5,126 nt of DNA from an uncultured Prevotella sp. (GCA_934230685.1 CAKQFF010000134.1:1-5126), one strand, 5' to 3'; positions 1 to 5,050 are shown, numbered from the stretch's first letter. Numbers and translations: made by a program. Notes: a model not told the origin generated them from the letters alone.

Positions 1-331
1 GCTTTATCCTACATCTTATATCAAGAGTATGCACCTCGGCAAGGAGTGCGCCCTCATCACCGACGGACGCTTCTCTGGTGGCACGTCTGGCCTAAGCATT
101 GGCCACATCTCGCCCGAGGCGGCAGCAGGCGGCAACATAGGCAAGATAATGGATGGCGACATCATCGAGATAGACATTCCCAACCGCTCTATCAACGTCA
201 AGCTGAGTGACGAGGAGCTTGCCTCGCGTCCGCAGCAGCCTCTCAAGCGCGACCGTCATGTGAGCAAGGCATTGCGTGCCTACGCCCAGAGCGTGAGCTC
301 GGCTGATAAGGGTGGAGTGAGAATAATCTAA
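1..331 (+). CDS. ilvD: Dihydroxy-acid dehydratase, C-terminal part (5' end outside window)
   Basis: This is the last 109 codons of IlvD, read from base 2 to the TAA at 329-331; the gene starts before the window. IlvD dehydrates 2,3-dihydroxy-isovalerate and 2,3-dihydroxy-3-methylvalerate to the 2-keto acids of the valine and isoleucine pathway. It is a cytosolic iron-sulfur enzyme. The visible sequence opens with YPTSYIKSM and carries the family signature [12 protein letters not shown] followed by [11 protein letters not shown]; the serine after DGRF is regarded in the family as a catalytic residue. It ends with the usual conserved tail ([15 protein letters not shown]). The Fe-S cysteines would lie in the missing N-terminal part. 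ilvB follows after 28 nt, which suggests one transcript. There is no sign of damage in the visible part. EDD of the Entner-Doudoroff pathway is the related alternative, but the ilv neighbours and the [10 protein letters not shown] context favour IlvD. Confidence 0.97.
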   Translation, partial: LYPTSYIKSMHLGKECALITDGRFSGGTSGLSIGHISPEAAAGGNIGKIMDGDIIEIDIPNRSINVKLSDEELASRPQQPLKRDRHVSKALRAYAQSVSSADKGGVRII

Positions 332-343
332 AAAAAACGAAGC

Positions 344-350
344 AAAGGAG
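344..350 (+). promoter_or_regulatory. Shine-Dalgarno-like site of ilvB
   Basis: AAAGGAG lies 9 nt before the ATG at 360. This is a good match to the anti-SD sequence and supports that start. It stands out because Bacteroidetes genes often lack a clear SD, and none comparable is seen close before the other genes here. Confidence 0.6.
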
Positions 351-359
351 AAAACTATT

Positions 360-2069
360 ATGGAACAGATAACAGGAGCAGAAGCCCTCATGCGCTCTCT
401 TCAGAACGAGGGAGTGAAGACAATATTCGGCTATCCCGGCGGTGCAATCATGCCGGTGTTTGATGCTCTCTACGATTATACACGAGGCGACAACAAGGTG
501 TTCAATCATATTCTTGTGCGCCACGAGCAGGCGGCTGCCCATGCCGCCGAAGGTTTTTCGCGTGTCAGCGGTGAGGTTGGCGTGTGCTTGGTGACAAGCG
601 GTCCGGGCGTTACCAACACCCTTACTGGTGTTGCCGACGCCATGATCGACTCCACACCTATCGTTGTCATTGCCGGACAGGTGGGTGTTAGCGCGCTTGG
701 CACCGACGCCTTCCAGGAGGTCGACCTCGTAGGTTTGGCTCAGCCTATCAGCAAGTGGAGCTATCAGATTCGCCGTCCCGAGGACATTGCCTGGGCTGTG
801 AGCCGTGCCTTCTACATCGCCCGCACGGGCCGTCCGGGTCCTGTGGTGCTCGACTTTCCCAAAAGTGCCCAGGTAGACAAGTGCGAGTGGCAGCCAGCCA
901 AGGTTACCTCCGTGCGCAGCTACGAGCCTTATCCCAAGATTCAGGACGACCACGTGGCTGCTGCTGCCGAGCTTATCAACAAGGCAGAGCGTCCTCTTGC
1001 CCTTGTGGGTCATGGCGTGGAGCTTGGCGGAGCTCAGAACGAGCTTCTTGAATTTCTTGAGAAAGCCGACATACCCGCAGCCCGCACCCTGCTCGGACTC
1101 TCGGCCCTTCCCTCCGACCATCCCCTCAACATGGGAATGCTCGGCATGCACGGCAGCTATGCGCCCAACGTCATGACTCAGCAGGCCGACGTAATCATAG
1201 CCATCGGTATGCGCTTCAGCGACCGTGTCACGGGTCGTCTCGACACCTATGCCAAGCAGGCCAAGATAATCCATCTCGACATCGACAACGTTGAGATTGA
1301 TAAGAACGTCAAGACCGACGTCTCTGTCGTGGGCGACTGCAAGATGTCGCTCCCTGCCATCACCCGCTTGCTCAACAAGAGTCAGCACACGGAGTGGATT
1401 GAGGGTTTCAAGCCCTATCTTGAGCAGGAGACTGAGCAGGTCATCGAGCCAGCCATCCATCCCCAGGACGGACCCCTCCTCATGGGCGAGATTGTCAACG
1501 CCGTGGCCGAGGCCACCAATGGCGAGGCTGTGCTTGTCAACGATGTGGGTCAGAACCAGATGTTCTCCTGCCGCTACTTCAAGTTCAAGCGCAAGCTCAG
1601 CGTCGTCACCAGTGGCGGTCTTGGCACAATGGGCTTCGGTCTGCCAGCTGCTGTGGGTGCTACCTTCGGCACTCCCGACCGCACCATCTGTCTCTTCACG
1701 GGCGACGGCGGTTTCCAGATGAACATCCAGGAACTGGGCACCATCATGGAGCAGCAAGCCCCGGTGAAGGTGATTCTGATGAACAACAACTATCTTGGCA
1801 ACGTGCGCCAGTGGCAGGACATGTTCTTCAACCACCGCAAGTCGTTCACCCGCATGCTCAACCCCGACTACCGCCAGATATGCAGCGGCTACCATCTCAA
1901 CTATGATGTGGTCGTTGAGCGTGCCGACCTCCACTCTGCCATCGAGCGCATGCTCGCCACTCCTGGTCCCTACATCCTCGAGTGTGCCGTGAAGGAGGAG
2001 GACAACGTAATGCCGATGACGCCTCCGGGAAAGAGCGTGGACGAGATGATGCTTTCTGTTAGTTTTTAA
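360..2069 (+). CDS. ilvB: Acetolactate synthase (acetohydroxyacid synthase), large catalytic subunit
   Basis: A 569-residue protein of normal family length. It condenses two pyruvates to 2-acetolactate, or pyruvate with 2-ketobutyrate to 2-aceto-2-hydroxybutyrate, using thiamine diphosphate, Mg2+ and FAD. The N-terminal TPP domain (about 1-170) has GYPGGAIMP at 24-32 and the catalytic glutamate, Glu56, in RHEQAA, then TSGPGVTN. The central FAD-binding domain (about 190-330) has MLGMHG at 260-265 and RFSDRVTG at 285-292. The C-terminal TPP domain has the GDG...NN cofactor motif at 448-476, followed by YLGNVRQWQ. The ATG at 360 is preceded by AAAGGAG at 9 nt and gives the expected N-terminus (ITGAEALMRSL). 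ilvN follows after 23 nt, as expected for a catalytic/regulatory subunit pair. Catabolic AlsS-type enzymes are a possible alternative, but the adjacent regulatory subunit and the tryptophan of VRQWQ point to the anabolic type. Confidence 0.98.
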   Translation: MEQITGAEALMRSLQNEGVKTIFGYPGGAIMPVFDALYDYTRGDNKVFNHILVRHEQAAAHAAEGFSRVSGEVGVCLVTSGPGVTNTLTGVADAMIDSTPIVVIAGQVGVSALGTDAFQEVDLVGLAQPISKWSYQIRRPEDIAWAVSRAFYIARTGRPGPVVLDFPKSAQVDKCEWQPAKVTSVRSYEPYPKIQDDHVAAAAELINKAERPLALVGHGVELGGAQNELLEFLEKADIPAARTLLGLSALPSDHPLNMGMLGMHGSYAPNVMTQQADVIIAIGMRFSDRVTGRLDTYAKQAKIIHLDIDNVEIDKNVKTDVSVVGDCKMSLPAITRLLNKSQHTEWIEGFKPYLEQETEQVIEPAIHPQDGPLLMGEIVNAVAEATNGEAVLVNDVGQNQMFSCRYFKFKRKLSVVTSGGLGTMGFGLPAAVGATFGTPDRTICLFTGDGGFQMNIQELGTIMEQQAPVKVILMNNNYLGNVRQWQDMFFNHRKSFTRMLNPDYRQICSGYHLNYDVVVERADLHSAIERMLATPGPYILECAVKEEDNVMPMTPPGKSVDEMMLSVSF

Positions 2070-2085
2070 TTATTAGTTATTAATT
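2068..2085. repeat. Left arm of an 18-bp perfect inverted repeat flanking ilvN
   Basis: The sequence AATTATTAGTTATTAATT overlaps the last two bases of the ilvB stop codon and fills most of the ilvB-ilvN gap. Its exact reverse complement is found at 2813-2830, just before the thioesterase. It can be read as 7-bp units (TTAATTA, TTAGTTA, TTAATTG), the same period as the array after ilvN. It is AT-only apart from one G, so chance similarity between two AT-rich spacers has to be considered. Confidence 0.6.
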
Positions 2086-2092
2086 GAAGAAT

Positions 2093-2623
2093 ATGGAACT
2101 TTACACATTGCTGGTTTACTCAGAAAACATTGCCGGTATCCTCAACCAGATTACCGCCGTGTTCACCCGCCAGCAGGTCAACATAGAGAGTCTTAACGTG
2201 TCGGCTTCGAGCATCAAGGGTATTCATAAGTACACCATCACGGCTTGGAGCGACGAGGAGCAAATAAAGAAGATTACAAAGCAGATAGAGCGCAAGATCG
2301 ACGTCATAAAGGCCGACTACTATCTCGACGACGAACTCTTCATCCATGAGATTGCCATCTACAAGATTTCCACTCCCGTGATGATGGAGAATCCCGAGGT
2401 GTCGCGCGTCATCCGACGCAGCGGAGCGCGCATGATGGAGGTGAACCCCACCTACGCCACCGTGCAGATTGCCGGACTAACCGACGACGTGCAGAACCTC
2501 TTCAACTCGCTCAACTCCTTCGGCTGTCTGCTGCAGTACTCACGCTCGGGCCGCATCGCCGTAACGCGCAGCGTGGATGAGCCGGTGTCGGAGTATTTGC
2601 ATAAGAACAAGGACATTTATTGA
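2093..2623 (+). CDS. ilvN: Acetolactate synthase, small regulatory subunit (ACT domain)
   Basis: A 176-residue regulatory partner of IlvB; family members stimulate the catalytic subunit and give feedback inhibition by valine. The N-terminal ACT domain (about 3-75) shows the pattern ENxxGxL then NIESLNVS. Asn12, Gly15 and Asn30 match the positions of Asn11, Gly14 and Asn29 that bind valine in E. coli IlvH. The C-terminal ALS small-subunit domain (about 85-170) includes GARMMEVNPTYATVQIAG and YSRSGRIAVTR. The ATG at 2093 was chosen over an in-frame TTG at 2084 because it is an ATG, lies at the expected distance from the ACT domain, and avoids overlap with the AT-rich repeat. The TTG would add only MKN. 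The protein is slightly longer than E. coli IlvH (about 163). The TGA stop at 2621-2623 lies inside the first unit of a heptamer repeat. The name ilvH is equally used. Confidence 0.96.
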   Translation: MELYTLLVYSENIAGILNQITAVFTRQQVNIESLNVSASSIKGIHKYTITAWSDEEQIKKITKQIERKIDVIKADYYLDDELFIHEIAIYKISTPVMMENPEVSRVIRRSGARMMEVNPTYATVQIAGLTDDVQNLFNSLNSFGCLLQYSRSGRIAVTRSVDEPVSEYLHKNKDIY

Positions 2624-2735
2624 ATGTTGAATGTTGAGTGTTGAATGTTGAATTGTCGCCTTTGGCGATGAGGAATTGTTCAATGTTGAATTATGAATGT
2701 TCAATGTTAAGTGTTGAATGTTAAATGTTAAATTG
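2620..2735. repeat. Heptamer repeat array after ilvN, in two blocks split by a GC hairpin
   Basis: Block one (2620-2654) is five 7-bp units: TTGAATG, TTGAATG, TTGAGTG, TTGAATG, TTGAATT. Block two (2673-2735) is nine units in strict 7-bp register: GAATTGT, TCAATGT, TGAATTA, TGAATGT, TCAATGT, TAAGTGT, TGAATGT, TAAATGT, TAAATTG. Between them (2655-2672) lies TCGCC-TTT-GGCGA (2656-2668), a perfect 5-bp stem with a 3-base loop. The ilvN stop codon is part of unit one. Similar TTGAATG-type tracts are, from memory, scattered between genes in Prevotella and Bacteroides genomes. Their function is not known to me. No ORF or promoter is visible in the array. Confidence 0.9.
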
Positions 2736-2778
2736 GGTGGAGGGGTTTTGACTAACTATAAAAACTTCTCCGCCCAAT
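2732..2778 (+). other. Long stem-loop (18-bp stem) in the ilvN-thioesterase spacer
   Basis: Bases 2732-2749 pair with 2761-2778 over 18 consecutive positions, with an 11-nt loop (GACTAACTATA). Fifteen pairs are Watson-Crick and three are G-U (2738/2772, 2743/2767, 2744/2766). As RNA the G-U pairs form only on the + strand; on the - strand they would be A-C mismatches. The start of the stem overlaps the last heptamer unit. Only a weak, interrupted T-run follows (TATAATTTTAT), so it is not a classical terminator. It could attenuate transcription, protect the 3' end of the ilvDBN message, or mark a processing site. Confidence 0.75.
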
Positions 2779-2812
2779 ATATAATTTTATGAAACGTAAA
2801 AAGATAATTAAA

Positions 2813-2830
2813 AATTAATAACTAATAATT
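2813..2830. repeat. Right arm of the 18-bp inverted repeat flanking ilvN
   Basis: AATTAATAACTAATAATT is the exact reverse complement of 2068-2085. It lies 6 bases before the thioesterase ATG at 2837, so it would form the ribosome-binding stretch of that gene. No SD sequence is visible there; an unstructured AT-rich leader is usual for Bacteroidetes translation starts. Confidence 0.6.
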
Positions 2831-2836
2831 GACCAA

Positions 2837-3607
2837 ATGGATCTACTAAGCAAAATCGGAAGCTACAACTTCCTCGTCGAACCCTTTCATTGTGATTTCT
2901 CCAACCACATCTTCATCGGCCATCTTGGCAACCATCTCCTCAATGCCGCCGACTTCCACAGCAACGAGCGCGGCTACGGCATGGACTATCTCAACACCGT
3001 GCACAAGACGTGGGTGCTCTCGCGCTTCGTCATCGAGATGAACGAGATGCCCGAGGCCTACGAGCGCATCACCGTCGACACGTGGGTAGAGAACGTCATG
3101 AAGTTCTTCACCAGCCGCAACTTCGCCATTCTCGGCAGCAACGGCAATGTCCTTGGCTACGGACGCAGCATCTGGGCGATGATCGATACCCAGACCCGAC
3201 AGCCCGTCGACATACTCCAGGAGCGCGACGGACTCATCACCCGCTACATCGAGACGGAGGAGCCGTGCCCCATAGCTCCCTTCCAGCGCGTGAAGGTGGC
3301 AAAGGACGCCGAGATACGCCAGAGCATCGCCACCCACTACAGCGACGTCGACGTGAACGGACACATCAACTCCGTAAAATATATCGAGCATATACTTGAC
3401 ATGTGGCCACTCGAATGGTTTAAAACCTACCGTTTGCAACGCATCGACATCGCCTACGTGGCAGAATCATATTTTGGCGACACACTGCACTTCGCCGTGG
3501 AGCAGCGTTCCGACGAAGAATACGACATTATGGTGCTCAAATCCTCGGATAATGGCACAGAAAAGAAGGAAGTGTGCAGGTGTAAACTTAAATTTGTAAA
3601 AAAGTGA
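2837..3607 (+). CDS. Acyl-ACP thioesterase (FatA/FatB family, double hotdog)
   Basis: A 256-residue protein predicted to hydrolyse acyl-acyl carrier protein to free fatty acid in the cytosol. It has the layout of bacterial acyl-ACP thioesterases: an N-terminal hotdog domain (about 1-135) and a C-terminal hotdog domain (about 155-256), without the plant transit peptide. The key motif is DVDVNGHINSVKYIEHILD, like the plant DLDVNQHVNNVKYIGWIL. Asp172, Asn174 and His176 fit the D-x-N-x-H catalytic motif. Glu210 lies 34 residues after the His, the same distance as in plant FatB (His285, Glu319). The neighbouring plant cysteine is Ser211 here. The ATG at 2837 gives a short N-terminus (MDLLSKIGSYNF). 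The gene lies between ilvN and ilvC on the same strand, with spacers of 213 and 162 nt. No separate promoter is clear, so it may be read through from ilvDBN. Chain-length preference cannot be read from the sequence. No gene symbol is settled. Confidence 0.93.
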   Translation: MDLLSKIGSYNFLVEPFHCDFSNHIFIGHLGNHLLNAADFHSNERGYGMDYLNTVHKTWVLSRFVIEMNEMPEAYERITVDTWVENVMKFFTSRNFAILGSNGNVLGYGRSIWAMIDTQTRQPVDILQERDGLITRYIETEEPCPIAPFQRVKVAKDAEIRQSIATHYSDVDVNGHINSVKYIEHILDMWPLEWFKTYRLQRIDIAYVAESYFGDTLHFAVEQRSDEEYDIMVLKSSDNGTEKKEVCRCKLKFVKK

Positions 3608-3615
3608 TAGAAAAA

Positions 3616-3646
3616 TTTGCAGATTACTTATAATTTATTACCTTTG
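3616..3646 (+). promoter_or_regulatory. Bacteroidetes-type promoter for ilvC
   Basis: A -33 TTTG at 3616-3619 and a -7 TACCTTTG at 3639-3646 are separated by 19 bp, an exact match to the Bacteroidetes consensus TTTG-N19-21-TAnnTTTG. Transcription would start at about 3650-3655, leaving a leader of about 115 nt before the ilvC ATG. It begins just after the thioesterase stop (3607), which supports a real intergenic promoter. No ATG occurs in the leader, so no ATG-started leader peptide is encoded. Confidence 0.8.
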
Positions 3647-3728
3647 CACTCGTAAAAGAAACAAAATAACACCTCAACCCCTGTTTTCATAGAAACAACT
3701 AATAAAAGGAAATATATAATTTAAACCC

Positions 3729-3750
3729 GCGGTCGCTTTCATACGACTGC
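3729..3750 (+). promoter_or_regulatory. Small hairpin in the ilvC 5' leader
   Basis: GCGGTCG (3729-3735) pairs with CGACTGC (3744-3750), 7 bp including one G-U, around the 8-nt loop CTTTCATA. It ends 19 nt before the ilvC ATG and is the only GC-rich patch in an otherwise AT-rich leader. There is no T-run after it, so it is not a terminator. It may influence translation or be structural chance. An AAAAGGA tract at 3704-3710 is too far from the ATG to act as a normal SD unless this hairpin brings it closer. Confidence 0.45.
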
Positions 3751-3769
3751 ATTAAAAACACATTGTAAT

Positions 3770-4819
3770 ATGGCACAAATGAATTTCGGTGGCGTTGTAG
3801 AAACTGTTGTCACCAGCAAAGAGTTTTCATTGGAAAAAGCACGTGAAGTTCTGAAAAACGAAACGATTGCCATTTTGGGATACGGTATTCAGGGACCTGG
3901 TCAGGCTGGCAACCTCCGCGACAATGGCTTCAATGTCATCGTGGGTCAGCGTCCGGGCAAGACATACGACAAGGCTGTTGCCGACGGATGGGTTCCGGGC
4001 AAGACGCTATTCTCTGTTGAGGAGGCTGCCCAGAAGGGCACCATCATCTGCATGCTTCTCTCCGACGCAGGTCAGATAGCAGTATGGCCGAAAATCAAGC
4101 AATATCTCACACCGGGCAAGACCCTCTACTATTCTCACGGTTTTGCCATCAACTGGAACGACCGCACAGGCGTAGTGCCTCCTGCCGACGTTGACGTTAT
4201 CATGGTTGCTCCTAAGGGTTCGGGCACATCGCTCCGCACAATGTTCCTCGAGGGCCGCGGTCTTAACTGCTCTTACGCCGTTTATCAGGACCACTCGGGC
4301 AAGGCTGAGGAGAAGACCATCGCCTTCGGTATCGGTATCGGTGCAGGCTACCTCTTCAAGACCACATTCCAGCGCGAGGCTACTTCCGACCTTACAGGCG
4401 AGCGCGGCTCATTGATGGGTGCCATCGAGGGCTTGCTCGAGGCTCAGTACGAGGTGCTCCGCGAGCACGGCCACTCTCCTTCTGAGGCTTTCAACGAGAC
4501 CGTTGAGGAGCTCACCCAGAGCCTTATGCCTCTCTTCGCCGAGAAGGGTATGGACTGGATGTACGCCAACTGCTCTACCACAGCCCAGCGCGGTGCATTG
4601 GATTGGGCTCCACGTTTCCGCGAGGCCATCAAGCCTGTTATGGAGTGGCTCTATCTCTCTGTAAAGACCGGCAACGAGGCTCAGATTTCCATCGACTCCA
4701 ACTCTAAGCCCGACTACCGCGAGAAGCTCAACGCCGAGCTCAAGGCCATGCACGACATGGAAATGTGGCGTGCCGCTGAAACCGTTCGCCAGCTCCGTCC
4801 TGAGAACGAGGCCAAGTAA
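3770..4819 (+). CDS. ilvC: Ketol-acid reductoisomerase (class I length, fungal-like)
   Basis: A 349-residue enzyme that converts 2-acetolactate and 2-aceto-2-hydroxybutyrate to the dihydroxy acids by Mg2+-dependent alkyl migration and NAD(P)H reduction, between the IlvB/IlvN and IlvD steps. The N-terminal Rossmann domain (about 1-190) has GYGIQGPGQ at 37-45 and the cofactor-loop region QRPGKTYDKA at 60-69. SHGF carries His123, the conserved active-site histidine. The C-terminal knotted domain has the metal ligands Asp207 and Glu211 (SDLTGERG) and Glu243/Glu247 (FNETVEE). Length fits the short class (about 330-350), not the 491-residue E. coli form. Several stretches (DGWVPGK, APKGSG, NGH- or HGHSPSEAFNETVEE, CSTTAQRGALDW, PDYREKL, LRPEN) resemble yeast Ilv5 more than typical class I bacterial IlvC. 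The ATG at 3770 follows an AT-rich leader without a close SD. The first 35 or so codons are AT-richer than the rest. A consensus promoter lies upstream and a strong terminator downstream. Confidence 0.97.
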   Translation: MAQMNFGGVVETVVTSKEFSLEKAREVLKNETIAILGYGIQGPGQAGNLRDNGFNVIVGQRPGKTYDKAVADGWVPGKTLFSVEEAAQKGTIICMLLSDAGQIAVWPKIKQYLTPGKTLYYSHGFAINWNDRTGVVPPADVDVIMVAPKGSGTSLRTMFLEGRGLNCSYAVYQDHSGKAEEKTIAFGIGIGAGYLFKTTFQREATSDLTGERGSLMGAIEGLLEAQYEVLREHGHSPSEAFNETVEELTQSLMPLFAEKGMDWMYANCSTTAQRGALDWAPRFREAIKPVMEWLYLSVKTGNEAQISIDSNSKPDYREKLNAELKAMHDMEMWRAAETVRQLRPENEAK

Positions 4820-4855
4820 ACGAGGCATAACCTTATTAGATACATAATATCCTCT

Positions 4856-4906
4856 AATCGAGCAGAAGTAACAGCTGAAAAGCCGCCCTTCTGCTCGATT
4901 TTTTTT
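4856..4906 (+). terminator. Intrinsic terminator after ilvC
   Basis: A perfect 13-bp stem, 4856-4868 (AATCGAGCAGAAG) with 4888-4900, encloses a 19-nt loop and runs directly into eight Ts (4899-4906). It lies 36 nt after the ilvC stop and closes the ilv cluster. The long T-tract is on the + strand only, so it acts on + strand transcription. Confidence 0.93.
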
Positions 4907-5022
4907 CTTATACCCTTGCAATAACTTTATGCATGACAAGTAGTTAATCAATAATCCTGAAATATTTGTTAAAAAACATGCTGTATATGCGTTGTTGGGT
5001 GTACATTTTGACGGATTATTAG

Positions 5023-5030
5023 TAAATTTG
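5023..5030 (+). promoter_or_regulatory. Putative -7 element for the downstream HTH gene
   Basis: TAAATTTG matches the Bacteroidetes -7 box TAnnTTTG exactly and is followed by CAC, as often seen. A TTTG at 5007-5010 is only 12 bp upstream, too close for a normal -33 box, and no good TTTG sits at 19-21 bp. Transcription would start at about 5035-5038, giving a leader of about 15 nt before the ATG at 5051. The weak -33 may mean low or activator-dependent expression. Confidence 0.5.
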
Positions 5031-5050
5031 CACACCTAAACATTTTAAAT

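Noticed and set aside
243..1934. 563-codon open frame on the - strand opposite ilvB
   Set aside because: It is in exact codon register with ilvB, so its stops could only come from sense TTA, CTA or TCA codons, which this GC-ending codon usage avoids. It has no recognisable domain, runs across the ilvD-ilvB gap, and the sense frame is an unmistakable enzyme.
2084..2095. TTG at 2084 as the ilvN start
   Set aside because: The ATG nine bases downstream is a better start, fits family N-termini and gives the same protein without three extra residues.
2620..2735. Possible CRISPR array
   Set aside because: The units are 7 bp with no unique spacers, so this is a short tandem repeat and not CRISPR.
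2782..2789. TAATTTTA as a -7 box for a thioesterase promoter
   Set aside because: It matches the TAnnTTTG box at all but the last base, but no TTTG lies 19-21 bp upstream, and AT-rich spacers produce such matches by chance.
2789..2818. Nine-codon ORF (MKRKKIIKN) upstream of the thioesterase
   Set aside because: It is a Lys/Ile-rich product of AT-rich sequence, with no ribosome site and no sign of a regulatory leader peptide. Its end overlaps the 18-bp repeat.
2846..3439. 197-codon open frame on the - strand opposite the thioesterase
   Set aside because: It has the same codon-register antisense cause as the frame opposite ilvB. The protein is low in diversity (many V, D, A, H, G) and shows no known motif.
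4911..4918. TACCCTTG as a -7 promoter box after the terminator
   Set aside because: It has one mismatch in the TTTG part, no -33 box at the right distance, and no start codon close downstream.
4409..5035. 208-codon open frame on the - strand over the end of ilvC and the downstream gap
   Set aside because: It is in antisense codon register with ilvC and reads through the terminator hairpin. No domain or promoter supports it.
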